Of a DNA stretch of 64,000 bases, positions 1 through 9,080 are shown one piece after another (positions within the stretch are counted from its first letter, which is position 1; each line of letters begins with the position of its first letter). Under the pieces are notes generated by a model. That model was not told the DNA's origin. It did no database searches and saw only the letters and a list, made by a program, of their open reading frames with translations. Source of the stretch: Pararhizobium sp. IMCC3301. GTDB taxonomy: Bacteria > Pseudomonadota > Alphaproteobacteria > Rhizobiales > GCA-2746425. The stretch is from assembly GCF_030758315.1 (NCBI RefSeq), contig NZ_CP132336.1, positions 3,315,001 through 3,379,000 of the forward strand, in the 5' to 3' direction. Position numbers and translations under genes: made by a program.

Positions 1-1
1 C

Positions 2-1720
2 CCGGGGCACGGTGGCCCGGGCCTGGTGGCCAACACCTATCTCGAGGGTAGCTACAGCGAGCTCTATCCGGACATCTCTCTGGACGAACCTGGGATGAAA
101 AAGCTGTTCAAGCAGTTTTCCTTTCCCGGAGGCATTCCAAGTCACGTCGCGGCGGAGACACCGGGCTCCATCAATGAAGGCGGTGAACTCGGCTATTGCC
201 TGTCGCATGCCTACGGCGCAGCCTTCGACAATCCCGACCTTCTGGTCGCTTGCGTCGTGGGAGATGGCGAGGCGGAAACTGCTCCACTCGCCACCAGCTG
301 GCACTCGAACGAGTTTCTCAATCCGGTGCATGACGGCGCGGTCCTGCCGATCCTGCATCTGAACGGCTACAAGATTGCGGGCCCCACCGTGCTTTCCCGC
401 ATTCCCCGTGACGAGCTCGAATCGCTGTTCCGCGGCTACGGCTACACGCCGCACTTCGTCGAGGGCGACGACCCGATGGAGATGCATCAACTCATGGCCG
501 CGACGCTCGACACCGTGATCGCAAACATCCGGGACATCCAACAGGACGCCCGCGCCAATGGATTCAAGCTGCGTCCGCTCTGGCCCATGATCATCCTGCG
601 CTCGCCAAAGGGCTGGACCGACCCGAAGGAGGTCGACGGCAAACAGACCGAGGGCACATATCGCTCGCACCAGGTGCCGATGGGCGACATGAGCCACCCA
701 GGGCACGTGAAGATTCTGGAAGAGTGGCTGGCGAGTTATCGCCCGCAGGAACTGTTCGACGAGACCGGCAGGCTCCAACCCGAACTCGCTGAACTGGCCC
801 CGCGCGGCCCGCGACGGATGGGCGCCAATCCGCACGCCAACGGCGGCCTGCTGCTGCGCGACTTGCACCTACCGGACTTCCGCGATTACGCGGTCAAGAT
901 ACCAAAACCTGGCAGCGCGAGCGCCGAAGCAACGCGCATCCAGGGCCAGATGATCCGCGACGTGGTGAAACTCAACCCCGAAACTTTCCGTGTTTTTAGT
1001 CCGGACGAAACGGCGTCGAACCGCTGGGGTGCCGTGTTTGAGGTGACGAACCGTTGCTCGACCGCGGAAATCGTTCCGGGCGACGACCACGTCGCGCCGG
1101 ACGGCCGGGTGATGGAGGTCCTGAGCGAGCACCAGTGCGAAGGATGGCTCGAAGGATATCTGCTCACGGGCAGGCATGGCTTCTTCTCATGCTACGAAGC
1201 CTTCATCCACATCATCGATTCGATGTTCAACCAGCATGCCAAATGGCTCGACGTGGCAAACCACATTCCATGGCGACGGCCAATTGCTTCGCTGAACTAC
1301 CTGCTCTCGTCACACGTGTGGCGGCAGGATCACAACGGTTTCAGCCATCAGGATCCGGGCTTCATTGACCATGTCATGAGCAAGAAGGCAGAGGTCATCC
1401 GCGTCTATCTGCCGCCCGACGCCAATACCCTGCTCTCCGTTACCGATCATTGCCCGGACGGAGAAACGCTGCAAGCAGTGAGTGCGTGCGCGGAGCGTGT
1501 GATTGACCGGATACGGGTGCTCGGCGGCAACGTGCTCGTCTTCGCACATCGCGACATCCTGCGCGTCCTCTCAGTCCGTTGGCTCGGCCTTCCCGCGGCA
1601 GACGCCCGGCATCTATATCTTGACACCGCCGCACTCAGCATTCTTGGGTATCATCACGACTCGGTCGAGCCGGTCATTCGTCTGTGGAACGAAACGCAAC
1701 CGTCAGACAATCAGTTCTGA
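2..1720 (+). CDS. xfp: Phosphoketolase (xylulose-5-P/fructose-6-P), 5'-truncated by window
   Basis: The visible 572 residues match the middle and C-terminal parts of thiamine-diphosphate phosphoketolases, which split xylulose-5-phosphate (and often fructose-6-phosphate) with phosphate into acetyl-phosphate plus an aldose phosphate. The frame is open from base 2 with [20 protein letters not shown]. The cofactor-site motif reads [20 protein letters not shown], where the usual form has ETGPLATSWH, so one glycine is alanine. Later family landmarks are present ([38 protein letters not shown]). Full-length enzymes are about 790-820 aa, so roughly 220 N-terminal residues lie left of the window. The gene is followed 14 bp later by a gnd pseudogene and then a glucoamylase-like gene, suggesting a sugar-phosphate bypass cassette. 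Family assignment is secure; substrate preference cannot be told. Confidence 0.95.
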   Translation, partial: PGHGGPGLVANTYLEGSYSELYPDISLDEPGMKKLFKQFSFPGGIPSHVAAETPGSINEGGELGYCLSHAYGAAFDNPDLLVACVVGDGEAETAPLATSWHSNEFLNPVHDGAVLPILHLNGYKIAGPTVLSRIPRDELESLFRGYGYTPHFVEGDDPMEMHQLMAATLDTVIANIRDIQQDARANGFKLRPLWPMIILRSPKGWTDPKEVDGKQTEGTYRSHQVPMGDMSHPGHVKILEEWLASYRPQELFDETGRLQPELAELAPRGPRRMGANPHANGGLLLRDLHLPDFRDYAVKIPKPGSASAEATRIQGQMIRDVVKLNPETFRVFSPDETASNRWGAVFEVTNRCSTAEIVPGDDHVAPDGRVMEVLSEHQCEGWLEGYLLTGRHGFFSCYEAFIHIIDSMFNQHAKWLDVANHIPWRRPIASLNYLLSSHVWRQDHNGFSHQDPGFIDHVMSKKAEVIRVYLPPDANTLLSVTDHCPDGETLQAVSACAERVIDRIRVLGGNVLVFAHRDILRVLSVRWLGLPAADARHLYLDTAALSILGYHHDSVEPVIRLWNETQPSDNQF

Positions 1721-1734
1721 AAAAGGAAAGTACT

Positions 1735-2752
1735 ATGCAAATCGGAATGATCGGTCTTGGAAGGATGGGGGCAAACATGGTGCGGCGACTTCTTAAGGAA
1801 GATCACAAGTGTGTGGTTTTCGACAAGTCGTCCGAAACGGTGGGGCTGCTGACACAGGAAGGGGCTATCGGGGCTGCTTCGCTATCAGATTTCGTGGAAA
1901 AGCTGCAGATACCGAGGCAATCTGGATGATGGTTCCGGCTGCGTTGGTGGAGCAACTTATCTCGGACATTCTGCCACAGCTTGACCCCAGTGACATCCTC
2001 GTCGATGGTGGGAACTCTTACTACGTGGACGACATGCGGCGTGCCACGGAACTTGCGGCCAAGGAGATTCACTACGGCGATTGCGGTACCAGCGGCGGCA
2101 TTATGGGGCTGGTGCGCGGCTACTGCATAATGATCAGCGGCCCGAGCACCGCGGTGAAACGCCTCGATCCAGTATTAAGAACGCTGGCGCCTGGAGCAGG
2201 CGACATTGCTCGCACTCCAGGGCGGGAGAAGTCAGGCGGCACAGCCGAACATGGCTACTTGCACTGCGGCCCAAGCGGTGCCGGTCACTTTGTCAAGAAA
2301 GTACATAACGGCATCGAATTTGGCCTCTTGGCATCGTATGCCGAGGGCATAAACATTTTGAAGCACGCCAATGTAGGCAAGAGCGAACGGATCGCTGATG
2401 CAGAGACAACCCCGCTTCGCGATCCCGAGGCGTTCCAGTTCGATCTCGATCTCGGTGACATCGCCGAAGTGTGGTGGCGCGGCAGCGTCATCGCCTCATG
2501 GTTGCGGGATTTGACAGCGACCTCCCTGATCAAGGATCCGACACTTGCAGCGTTCGGTGGAAGTGTGTCGGATTCCAGAGAAGGCCGGTGGACGACAAGG
2601 CGGCGATCGATGAAAATGTGCCAACTCCAGTGCTCAGCACGGCGCTATACGCGCGATTCAGCTCGCGCGGCGAGGCGGATTTTGCCGACAGTCTTACGTC
2701 CTCGATGCGATTTGAGTTCGGCGGACATGTCGAAAAGTCAACCGATGTGTAG
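1735..2752 (+). pseudogene. gnd: 6-phosphogluconate dehydrogenase (decarboxylating), two frameshifts
   Basis: The gene starts at ATG 1735 after AAAGGAAAG and opens with the NAD(P)-binding motif MQIGMIGLGRMGANMVRRLL, typical of the short (about 300-340 aa) 6-phosphogluconate dehydrogenases. The first frame stops at 1929, but homology resumes in another frame near 1905 (TEAIWMMVPA, DILVDGGNSYY, the substrate motif HCGPSGAGHFVKKVHNGIE). It shifts again near 2590, where the C-terminal part continues as KAAIDENVPTPVL and ARFSSRGEADFADSL to the stop at 2752. Two one-base-type shifts would prevent a full product. The rest is well conserved, so decay is recent or the shifts are sequencing errors. It sits between phosphoketolase and the glucoamylase-like gene, probably in one operon. 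Confidence 0.85.
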
Positions 2753-2806
2753 GGCTGCCAAAAGGGAGAGCCGCGTTCTGTCGGCGCTTGCAAACGGAGG
2801 GCCATC

Positions 2807-4117
2807 ATGAAGCGGCAGCCGCACGCTGGTTCTCCAAATGCTGGGGAGGAGAGACTGGATGCGCTGCAGCGTCATGCCTTCGATTACTTCCTGAACGAAA
2901 CCAATCCCGCGAATGGCCTCGTGGCCGACAAATCGCAGCCGGGCGCCCCTGCGAGCATTGCGGCTGTAGGCTTCGCGCTCGCGGCCTATCCCGTCGGTGT
3001 CGAGCGCGCATGGATCTCACGTATCAGCGCAATCGATCGGACCCTGACGGTGTTGCGGTTCTTCTGGAACAGTCCCCAGGGTACCGGCTCTGAAATGACT
3101 GGAGACAAGGGCTTCTACTATCACTTTCTCGATATGACTACCGGGCGGCGCGCAGGCTTTTGCGAGCTGTCAACCGTCGATTCCGGCTTCCTGCTGGCCG
3201 GTATGCTTGCCGCAGCGGCGTATTTCGATCAGGACAGCGAAGACGAGCACGAGATACGGACGCTGGCCGACGCCCTCTACCTCCGGGCGGACTGGCAATG
3301 GGCGTGCAACGGCGGCGCGACGATCACCCACGGGTGGACTCCCGAACGCGGATTTCTGCCTTACCGATGGGAAGGCTATGACGAGGCTGCTCTTTTGTAC
3401 GTACTCGGCTTGGGCTCGCCGACCCATCCTCTCGCTGTAGAGAGCTACGTAGCGTGGACCTCGACCTACCGATGGAAGGAAATCTACGGCTACGAACTCA
3501 TCTACGGCGGCCCCCTGTTCATCCACCAGTACTCGCACATCTGGATAGACTTCTGCGGAATCCAGGATGCGTTCGCGCGAGACAAGGAGATCGACTATTT
3601 CGAGAACAGCCGCCGCGCGACCTACGTCCAGCGAGAGTACGCGATCCGCAATCCGCTCGAATTTGTGGGCTACGGAGAGAACTTCTGGGGCTTGACCGCG
3701 AGCGATGGGCCCGGCTGGACGATGCGCCACGTCAACGGCATCGATCGCACCTTCTTCGACTATATCGCCCGCGGGGCACCGTACGGCCCTGACGACGGCA
3801 CGGTGGCGCCGTGGGCCGTGGTGGCGTCGCTGCCATTCGCCCCCGAGATCGTGTTGCCGACGATCAAGCATTTTCAGGATGTATATCCGCAAGTTACCGG
3901 CGAGTACTGCTTTCGGTGCAGTTTCAATCTCAGCTTTCAGAACGAAGCAGATGCCGATTCAGGCTGGACGTCGCCCTATCACTTCGGGATCAACCTTGGT
4001 CCCGTGGTGCTGATGTGTGAGAATTACCGATCGGGCTTACTGTGGCGGTTGATGCGTGCATGCCCTTGCGTAGTCACAGGGCTACGGCGCGCGGGATTCA
4101 CGGGTGCTTGGCTGTGA
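2807..4117 (+). CDS. Glucoamylase-like domain protein
   Basis: This 436-aa protein resembles the bacterial 'glycoamylase-like' family (PF10091 type), an (alpha/alpha)-barrel domain found alone or in cyclic-glucan enzymes. The supporting features are an N-terminal RLDALQRHAFDYFLNETNP, the central TGDKGFYYHFLDM, WGLTASDGPGW, and the C-terminal signature GPVVLMCENYRSGLLWRLMR. There is no signal peptide, so it is probably cytoplasmic. The start ATG at 2807 lies 54 bp after the gnd pseudogene and on the same strand as phosphoketolase, so co-transcription is likely. The exact substrate of free-standing members is uncertain; a role on intracellular or cyclic beta-glucans is inference from the family. 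The reading frame is intact. Confidence 0.8.
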   Translation: MKRQPHAGSPNAGEERLDALQRHAFDYFLNETNPANGLVADKSQPGAPASIAAVGFALAAYPVGVERAWISRISAIDRTLTVLRFFWNSPQGTGSEMTGDKGFYYHFLDMTTGRRAGFCELSTVDSGFLLAGMLAAAAYFDQDSEDEHEIRTLADALYLRADWQWACNGGATITHGWTPERGFLPYRWEGYDEAALLYVLGLGSPTHPLAVESYVAWTSTYRWKEIYGYELIYGGPLFIHQYSHIWIDFCGIQDAFARDKEIDYFENSRRATYVQREYAIRNPLEFVGYGENFWGLTASDGPGWTMRHVNGIDRTFFDYIARGAPYGPDDGTVAPWAVVASLPFAPEIVLPTIKHFQDVYPQVTGEYCFRCSFNLSFQNEADADSGWTSPYHFGINLGPVVLMCENYRSGLLWRLMRACPCVVTGLRRAGFTGAWL

Positions 4118-4269
4118 CGGCTGTGGAGGATTGCAATTGATGAAGGAGATATCGATCGTCGGTGGAGCGCGAAAATGGGTAAGCAACTGGCAAAGACCTC
4201 CATCGGTGGGCTGGATCTGTCACGGTTTGGTTCCGGTTATTTGAGAGCGATACCCTGCGCAGGCTACCG

Positions 4270-4572
4270 CCCGGTTACATGCACCATACGGACCGCGGAA
4301 GCCAATATTGCGCTCATGACTACCCAAAGCTTCTGCGCAGGCACGGGCTGCAACCATCGTTGAACGGAAAGGGCAATTGTTACGACAATTCCGCCATCGA
4401 GAGCATCTTCAAGTCCCTGAAAGCAGAACTGGTCTGGCGCAGGAATTGGCGACCCCGCAGAGACGTGGAAGTTGCCCTCTTCGAATACATCATCGGCTTC
4501 TACAACTCGCGCCGCAAGCGCTCAGCCCTCGGCTGGAAATCCCCCGTGGCCTTCGAGCAGAAGGCCGCATAA
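4270..4572 (+). pseudogene. IS3-family transposase (OrfB) C-terminal remnant
   Basis: The frame encodes HHTDRGSQYCAHDY, then NGKGNCYDNSAIESIFKSLK and a C-terminal ALGWKSPVAFEQKAA. These are the second aspartate and the catalytic glutamate regions of the IS3-family DDE integrase core. The N-terminal half with the first aspartate, the HTH protein OrfA and both terminal repeats are absent. Sequence upstream of about 4270 (4118-4270) shows no transposase similarity and no convincing gene. It is a broken copy marking past insertion and deletion between the glucoamylase-like gene and the Crp gene. Confidence 0.85.
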
Positions 4573-4613
4573 CATGAGCACCGACCGGAACAGAACTGCG
4601 ACAGGTCCAAACC

Positions 4614-4750
4614 GTGACGCTGCATGTCCCGTTCCGCCTTGTGAAGCGTGGCGGACGCAAGGAGATGCAGACGCCGCCGCCCGTCGCCAAGCTGATGTCA
4701 CGCTCGTCAAGGTGTTGGCACATGCCTTCCGCTGGAAGACGAACACCGCC
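4614..4750 (+). pseudogene. Remnant of a serine-recombinase partner protein
   Basis: From GTG 4614 the sequence reads VTLHVPFRLVKRGGRKEMQ. About 80 bp further on, in a different frame, it reads DVTLVKVLAHAFRWK. Both pieces resemble, as I recall the family, small proteins encoded beside site-specific serine recombinases in alphaproteobacteria, where the two segments lie in one frame with an intervening linker and a following helix-turn-helix. Here the frame is broken and the C-terminal half is missing. It adjoins the IS3 remnant, so this 4.2-4.9 kb interval is a graveyard of mobile DNA. Nothing recognisable follows up to 4920. Confidence 0.5.
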
Positions 4751-4920
4751 GTTCGAAGGGAGAGTGGGAGCCGCGTGAAAATCGTTCCTGCCAGACGGAT
4801 GAACTCAGGGCCACACCTCACAACTCGTGCAGCAACGCCGGTCGTAGACAAGCATGATGTCCGCGACGGCTAAGAGACTGGACGCGAGATTACGGACGTT
4901 CGAGGAAATTTGATTTCCAA

Positions 4921-5784
4921 TCACTTCAGCATCGGCGCGTAATCGTCGAGGTAGGCGACGTCGAAATCGGCGAATGCAACCAACCGGTCGAAATCGTCGA
5001 ACGAAACGTGACCATTGCGAAACGTCAGCATGCCTTCCTCCCGCAACTGCCGCAGGACACGGTTGATATGTACGGCGCTGAGCCCAAGGGCGTCGGACAG
5101 AACGTGTTGCGACAGTGGACAGTCATAGCCGTCCAGCTTAGCAAGTCCGACGAGCTTGAGCCGTGCCCCCAATTCAAGCAGGAAATGTGCCGTGCGTTCC
5201 GCGGCGTCGCGTCGCCCTAGCCCGACCAGATGTTCGACGACCATCGCCTCGTCGCGCGATGCGGCCCAGAGGACGGCCGTTGCCAACCGCGGCGTCCGGG
5301 TGAAGGCGTCAAACAGATCGCCGGCCTGAACCACGGAGGCTTCGACCCGTGTGATTGGCTCGATGTTGTGGTCGGAGGTGCGAAACAGCAGGCTACGCAG
5401 GCCCAGAAAATCGCCCGGCACCTGGATATCGACGATTTGCCGGGTTCCATCGCGAAGGATCTTGAAGGAAATGGCCCAGCCATTGGCAAGAATGTAGGCG
5501 GGCTGGTTTTTCTGGCCCTCATGGATCATGTCGACCCCCGGCACGAAGATCCGTCGTCGTTTGTGAAGCTGAGCAAGAACGTCGAGGTCGTTATCGGACA
5601 GCACAACATATGATCCGAGTTTCCTGGTCAACGGACTGTTCTGAATATTCAACACTTTGCCCTTTTGAAGTACAGCGAGAACGGGACCCGAATTGGTGTG
5701 AATCATACATATTCCAGGGGTTTTCGCCACAGACTGCTCTAGATCAATCCAGAATAAATTATCTATGCGAGTATTGCGACTCAA
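4921..5784 (-). CDS. Crp/Fnr-family transcriptional regulator
   Basis: The product has an N-terminal cyclic-nucleotide-binding-like beta-roll (KRRRIFVPGVDMIHEGQKNQ, then QIVDIQVPGDFLGLRSL) and a C-terminal winged helix with the recognition region LSQHVLSDALGLSAVHINRV. There are no clustered N-terminal cysteines of the FNR type, so an oxygen-sensing iron-sulfur cluster is unlikely. The frame allows 287 aa from 5784, about 30-40 more than usual; a more likely start is the ATG at 5706 (MIHTNSGPV) or later, but no strong ribosome site settles this. It is divergent from the small gene at 5844 and adjoins the phosphoketolase region. Regulation of these neighbours is plausible but unproven. Confidence 0.85.
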   Translation of the reverse strand: MSRNTRIDNLFWIDLEQSVAKTPGICMIHTNSGPVLAVLQKGKVLNIQNSPLTRKLGSYVVLSDNDLDVLAQLHKRRRIFVPGVDMIHEGQKNQPAYILANGWAISFKILRDGTRQIVDIQVPGDFLGLRSLLFRTSDHNIEPITRVEASVVQAGDLFDAFTRTPRLATAVLWAASRDEAMVVEHLVGLGRRDAAERTAHFLLELGARLKLVGLAKLDGYDCPLSQHVLSDALGLSAVHINRVLRQLREEGMLTFRNGHVSFDDFDRLVAFADFDVAYLDDYAPMLK

Positions 5785-5843
5785 AAATTCACGGTTCGAC
5801 CGACCTGTCGATCTGTGCGTTCACATTGGAGGGAACTTCGTAC

Positions 5844-6080
5844 ATGCACAACTTATCAGACGTTTCGGGAGCGGCAGCGCTTGCGATCTGTGAGTCACTC
5901 TTGCTGGCGCTCAATGATCACAAGATCCTTCCGGAAATCGAAATCATCGGCATCCTTCGCGATGCCGCGGCGGCGCACGGGCCGGTGCCTGGGGAAAGCG
6001 TGAACGAGGAGTTGCACATCGCGGTGTCGGATTTGATCAACCGAATCATTGCGGGCGGCAATTCCGTGCGTCGCCCTTAA
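5844..6080 (+). CDS. Small hypothetical protein (78 aa)
   Basis: The ATG at 5844 is preceded by a strong ribosome site GGAGGG at a good distance, which decides this start over the longer open frame. The 78-aa product begins MHNLSDVSGAAALAICESLL, is predicted mostly helical and soluble, and has no cysteine pair, signal peptide or membrane segment. I do not recognise a named family, although similar short helical proteins are common in rhizobial accessory regions. It is divergent from the Crp/Fnr gene, and the roughly 60-140 bp between them must carry both promoters. Confidence 0.6.
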   Translation: MHNLSDVSGAAALAICESLLLALNDHKILPEIEIIGILRDAAAAHGPVPGESVNEELHIAVSDLINRIIAGGNSVRRP

Positions 6081-6290
6081 TCGGCGGTGCCAACGGGACA
6101 ACGTGACAAAAAGCGCCGCGCAATCAGAATTGGTGGCGCGGGCGATGTCGGTACGCCGCGGAATGTGGTGTGGTTGCACCGCCGCAATACCGTGCGGCGG
6201 ATCGCTGGCCTTCAGGACATGGCCGCTGCGAATTGACGGCATGCGAATCTGAGAAACAGCAATATTTCTGCCACAGACCAACCTGGATCA

Positions 6291-6866
6291 GTGCGCCTAC
6301 AACTTCGGCAGGCGAGAATACTCACGGTAGCGGAGATTCCAGTTGCCGTCCCTGCGCTTTCACGAGTGTCGTCCATTCGGGACCGCCTGTTCGAAGAAAT
6401 GCCCAGTGCTGTCCGGCGAACGTCGCGCGACACTGGCGCAGCAGAAGACCTTTGGATCCTGCTCTACAGCCGAATGACCGGCAGCAACGCGATTGATGTG
6501 GCGACTGGAATCACATCGACGGTTCTTCCCGATATCGCCGCGCAACCCGTGGCCATTTTGATCGGTCTGGCCATCCACTTAATTCTGGCCGTTGCCTTGG
6601 GTCTGGCAGTCGCTGGCCTGATCCGTTGGGGGGACCCCCAACTTGCAGGCCGCACATCAGAGATGTCTCTGATCATAGCCATTTTGGCGGCGGTCTGGGT
6701 GGTGAACTTCCTGGTTGTTCTGCCGATAGTTAATCCTTCGTTCGCTCACATCGTGCCACTGCCTGTCAGCCTCGCGTCCAAGCTTTTGTTCGGGGTTTCT
6801 GCTGCGTTCGCACTGCGGCTGACGGTAATGACGGGCGCTGACTTTCAAACACTGCAAAAGGAGTAA
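6291..6866 (+). CDS. Multi-pass membrane protein, first of three-gene cassette
   Basis: From about residue 85 the protein is strongly hydrophobic: ILIGLAIHLILAVALGLAVAGLI, then a segment with IIAILAAVWVVNFLVVLPI, then a last segment near SLASKLLFGVSAAFAL. This gives three to four membrane spans. The charged N-terminal 60 residues look atypical. The true start may be ATG 6399 or 6474, or the 5' end may be damaged; no ribosome site decides it. The stop is five bases before the next gene's start, so it leads an operon of three unnamed membrane proteins. No function can be assigned. The 210 bp before it hold no recognisable gene. Confidence 0.55.
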   Translation: MRLQLRQARILTVAEIPVAVPALSRVSSIRDRLFEEMPSAVRRTSRDTGAAEDLWILLYSRMTGSNAIDVATGITSTVLPDIAAQPVAILIGLAIHLILAVALGLAVAGLIRWGDPQLAGRTSEMSLIIAILAAVWVVNFLVVLPIVNPSFAHIVPLPVSLASKLLFGVSAAFALRLTVMTGADFQTLQKE

Positions 6867-6871
6867 AGAAC

Positions 6872-7339
6872 ATGTCAAATGAAATCATTCTGCTCATGCA
6901 TCCGACCTTCGGCGCATTGAGTATGTTGGCTGCGGTCTGGGTCTTCGTCGAAGCCCTGAACGCAAGCCAACCCGGCGTCGCGCGAATGCGAACGGCCGCC
7001 ACAATTTCTGCAGTGCTGATGTGGCTGGCTTACTTGACGGCCGGATATTTCTACGTCCTGCTCTACGGCCCAGACAAGGAGGTCATCAAAGCTGGCCCCT
7101 GGCCATTTGCCCACAACCTCGTCACGGAAACCAAAGAGCATGTGTTTCTGATGTTGATCCTGCTGGTGACCTTTCTGCCCATCGCCGCAGCCGGACCGGT
7201 CGCCACAAATCGCGGCGCTCGCCGCGTCGTGCTGTGGAGCTCGGCATTTGTAGTGTTGCTGGTTCTGGCAATGGAAGGCGCTGGCGGCATCATGAGCCTG
7301 GGTGCGAAACTTGGCTATGCGGCCAAGATCATCGGATAG
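6872..7339 (+). CDS. Four-helix membrane protein of unknown function (155 aa)
   Basis: The ATG at 6872 follows AAGGAGTAAAGAAC, an excellent ribosome site that overlaps the end of the preceding gene. Four hydrophobic segments are visible (about residues 7-27, 43-65, 90-112, 120-143), the last rich in small residues. Histidines near the membrane faces (LLMHPTFG, PFAHNLVTETKEHVF) could bind a metal or haem, but this is speculation. It is the middle gene of a close-packed cassette, 12 bp before the third gene, and probably forms a complex with its neighbours. Confidence 0.65.
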   Translation: MSNEIILLMHPTFGALSMLAAVWVFVEALNASQPGVARMRTAATISAVLMWLAYLTAGYFYVLLYGPDKEVIKAGPWPFAHNLVTETKEHVFLMLILLVTFLPIAAAGPVATNRGARRVVLWSSAFVVLLVLAMEGAGGIMSLGAKLGYAAKIIG

Positions 7340-7351
7340 AGGAGAGATATC

Positions 7352-7684
7352 ATGGCTACTCAAGTTTCCAACGCAGCAACGGACGACAATCTGGTTGATG
7401 CCCGGATCACTGGCTACGGCATGGCATATGCCTATACGGTGTTATTCAGCGCAGCTCTGACCGTTCTGAAAGAGCTGACCCCGCCACTACTTAACCTGAT
7501 GAAGGCCTTGGGCCATCATTGGGTCACACAAGGCGGCCTTAATCTGATCGTGTTCTTTGTGCTTGCAGCAATGCTGGCACGCAGTGGACGGCAGATGGAG
7601 GGCGGTAGGCTGGCGTTTTGGATCGCGGGATCGACGGTGGTAGGGGCCCTGATTATTTTCGGGTTCTACTTGGTCGAGCTCTGA
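7352..7684 (+). CDS. Small membrane protein of unknown function (110 aa)
   Basis: The gene starts at ATG 7352 after GAGGAGAGA, 12 bp behind the preceding gene. A soluble N-terminal 20 residues is followed by three likely membrane helices, including LNLIVFFVLAAMLA and a C-terminal VVGALIIFGFYLVEL. It is the last gene of the three-gene membrane cassette; 68 bp further an IS5-family element begins, so any continuation of the operon has been cut off from its promoter. I recognise no family. Confidence 0.6.
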   Translation: MATQVSNAATDDNLVDARITGYGMAYAYTVLFSAALTVLKELTPPLLNLMKALGHHWVTQGGLNLIVFFVLAAMLARSGRQMEGGRLAFWIAGSTVVGALIIFGFYLVEL

Positions 7685-7752
7685 CAAATCGCCAAAGGGG
7701 GAGTTTGCCAGAACCAAAACGTGGTCCGAAATCCGGTTTGCATACCAGCTAG

Positions 7753-9077
7753 CAGGTTGCTGAAAAACCCTCTCGCCAATCCGGGCTGATTGTGATTCTG
7801 TTGTTGTGGATAAAACGGAGGGATTTGTGGTGCGTGGTATCGAGAATTCTGACGCTGGTCTGTTTTCCTATATCCGGCTTGAGGAGCGTGTTCCTGCCGA
7901 TCATCCGCTGCGGGCGATCCGGGCGTTGGTTGATGAGGTTGTCGGCGGCCTGAACGCACGCTTTGAGCAGCTTTACTCGAAGGTTGGCCGTCCCTCGATC
8001 CCGCCGGAATATCTTTTGCGCGCGACGCTGCTGCAGGCTTTTTATTCGGTGCGCTCGGAACGGATGCTGATGGAGCAGATTGATTACAATTTGTTGTTCC
8101 GCTGGTTTGTCGGGCTGCCGATGGATGGCGCAGTCTGGCACCCGACGGTGTTCACCAAAAACCGTGACCGTTTGCTGGAAGCGGATGTGGCGCGAGACTT
8201 TCTGATGGCGCTGCTGTCGCTGCACAAGGTCAAGCGGCTGCTGTCGGACGAGCACTTTACCGTTGACGGCACCCTGATCGATGCATGGGCCTCGATGAAG
8301 AGCTTTCGGCCAAAGGATGGCTCCGGTGAACCGCCTGCGCCGGGCCGCAATGGCGAACGCAACTTCCGCAAGGAGAAGCGTTCCAACGAAACCCATGCCT
8401 CGACCACCGATCCGGACGCACGGCTGTTTCGCAAGGGCAATGGCCAGAGCGCGCGGCTGTGTTTCATGGGCCACGCGCTGATGGAGAACCGCAACGGGCT
8501 GATCGTTGACACGGCATTGACCCTCGCCAGCGGCACTGCGGAGCGTGAAGCCACATTGGCGATGCTCGACCGTCGCAAGCATGGCCAGCGTATCACACTT
8601 GGAGCCGACAAGGCGTATGATGTGACCAGCTTCATCGGCGATCTGCGCAAACGCAAGGTGACGCCGCATATCGCAGTCAACGGCACGCTCAGCAAGCTGG
8701 GCAAGCCGCGCAAGACGGCCATTGACGGGCGCACGACGCGCCATTGCGGCTACGCCATCAGCCAGCGCATCCGCAAACGTGTCGAAGAGGCCTTCGGCTG
8801 GACCAAGACGCAGGCTGGATATGGCAAGGTGAAACTACGCGGTAGACCAAAGGTCGAAGCCGTCTTCACCTTCGCCATCGTCGCCTACAATCTGATCCGA
8901 ATACCGAAGCTTTTAAATGAGGCTGCGGCGACATAGAAAAACAACCGGCGAAAGGCCGAAAACAGCATCACGAAGCCATACTATCAGACCCGAAGATCGT
9001 AAAAAAAACCGCCAAATCACACAAAACCACACCAAACGCCCAACCGGAAGAAAACAAACCTGTTTTTCAGCAACCTG
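7753..9077 (+). mobile_element. IS5-family insertion sequence, complete
   Basis: Both ends carry the same perfect 16-bp inverted repeat, CAGGTTGCTGAAAAAC, at 7753-7768 and complemented at 9062-9077. The 1325-bp element is flanked on each side by CTAG (7749-7752 and 9078-9081), which matches the YTAR target duplication of the IS5 group. It encodes one intact transposase. The right-hand CTAG contains the TA duplication and first base of the neighbouring IS630 element, so this IS inserted at the very edge of an older IS. Confidence 0.92.
7827..8936 (+). CDS. IS5-family transposase
   Basis: This DDE transposase of about 369 aa has the family's N-terminal block (DHPLRAIRALVDEV, PSIPPEYLLRATLLQAFYSV), the first catalytic aspartate in HFTVDGTLIDAWASMKSF, the second in LGADKAYDV, and the glutamate in RIRKRVEEAFGWTK. 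The open frame extends to GTG 7806, but GGAGGG at 7818 favours GTG 7827 or 7830. No frameshift or internal stop is present, so the element should be able to move. Confidence 0.92.
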   Translation: MVRGIENSDAGLFSYIRLEERVPADHPLRAIRALVDEVVGGLNARFEQLYSKVGRPSIPPEYLLRATLLQAFYSVRSERMLMEQIDYNLLFRWFVGLPMDGAVWHPTVFTKNRDRLLEADVARDFLMALLSLHKVKRLLSDEHFTVDGTLIDAWASMKSFRPKDGSGEPPAPGRNGERNFRKEKRSNETHASTTDPDARLFRKGNGQSARLCFMGHALMENRNGLIVDTALTLASGTAEREATLAMLDRRKHGQRITLGADKAYDVTSFIGDLRKRKVTPHIAVNGTLSKLGKPRKTAIDGRTTRHCGYAISQRIRKRVEEAFGWTKTQAGYGKVKLRGRPKVEAVFTFAIVAYNLIRIPKLLNEAAAT

Positions 9078-9080
9078 CTA

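Noticed and set aside
4128-4270. Short frames before the IS3 remnant (e.g. from 4175)
   Set aside because: No ribosome site, domain or similarity; probably debris.
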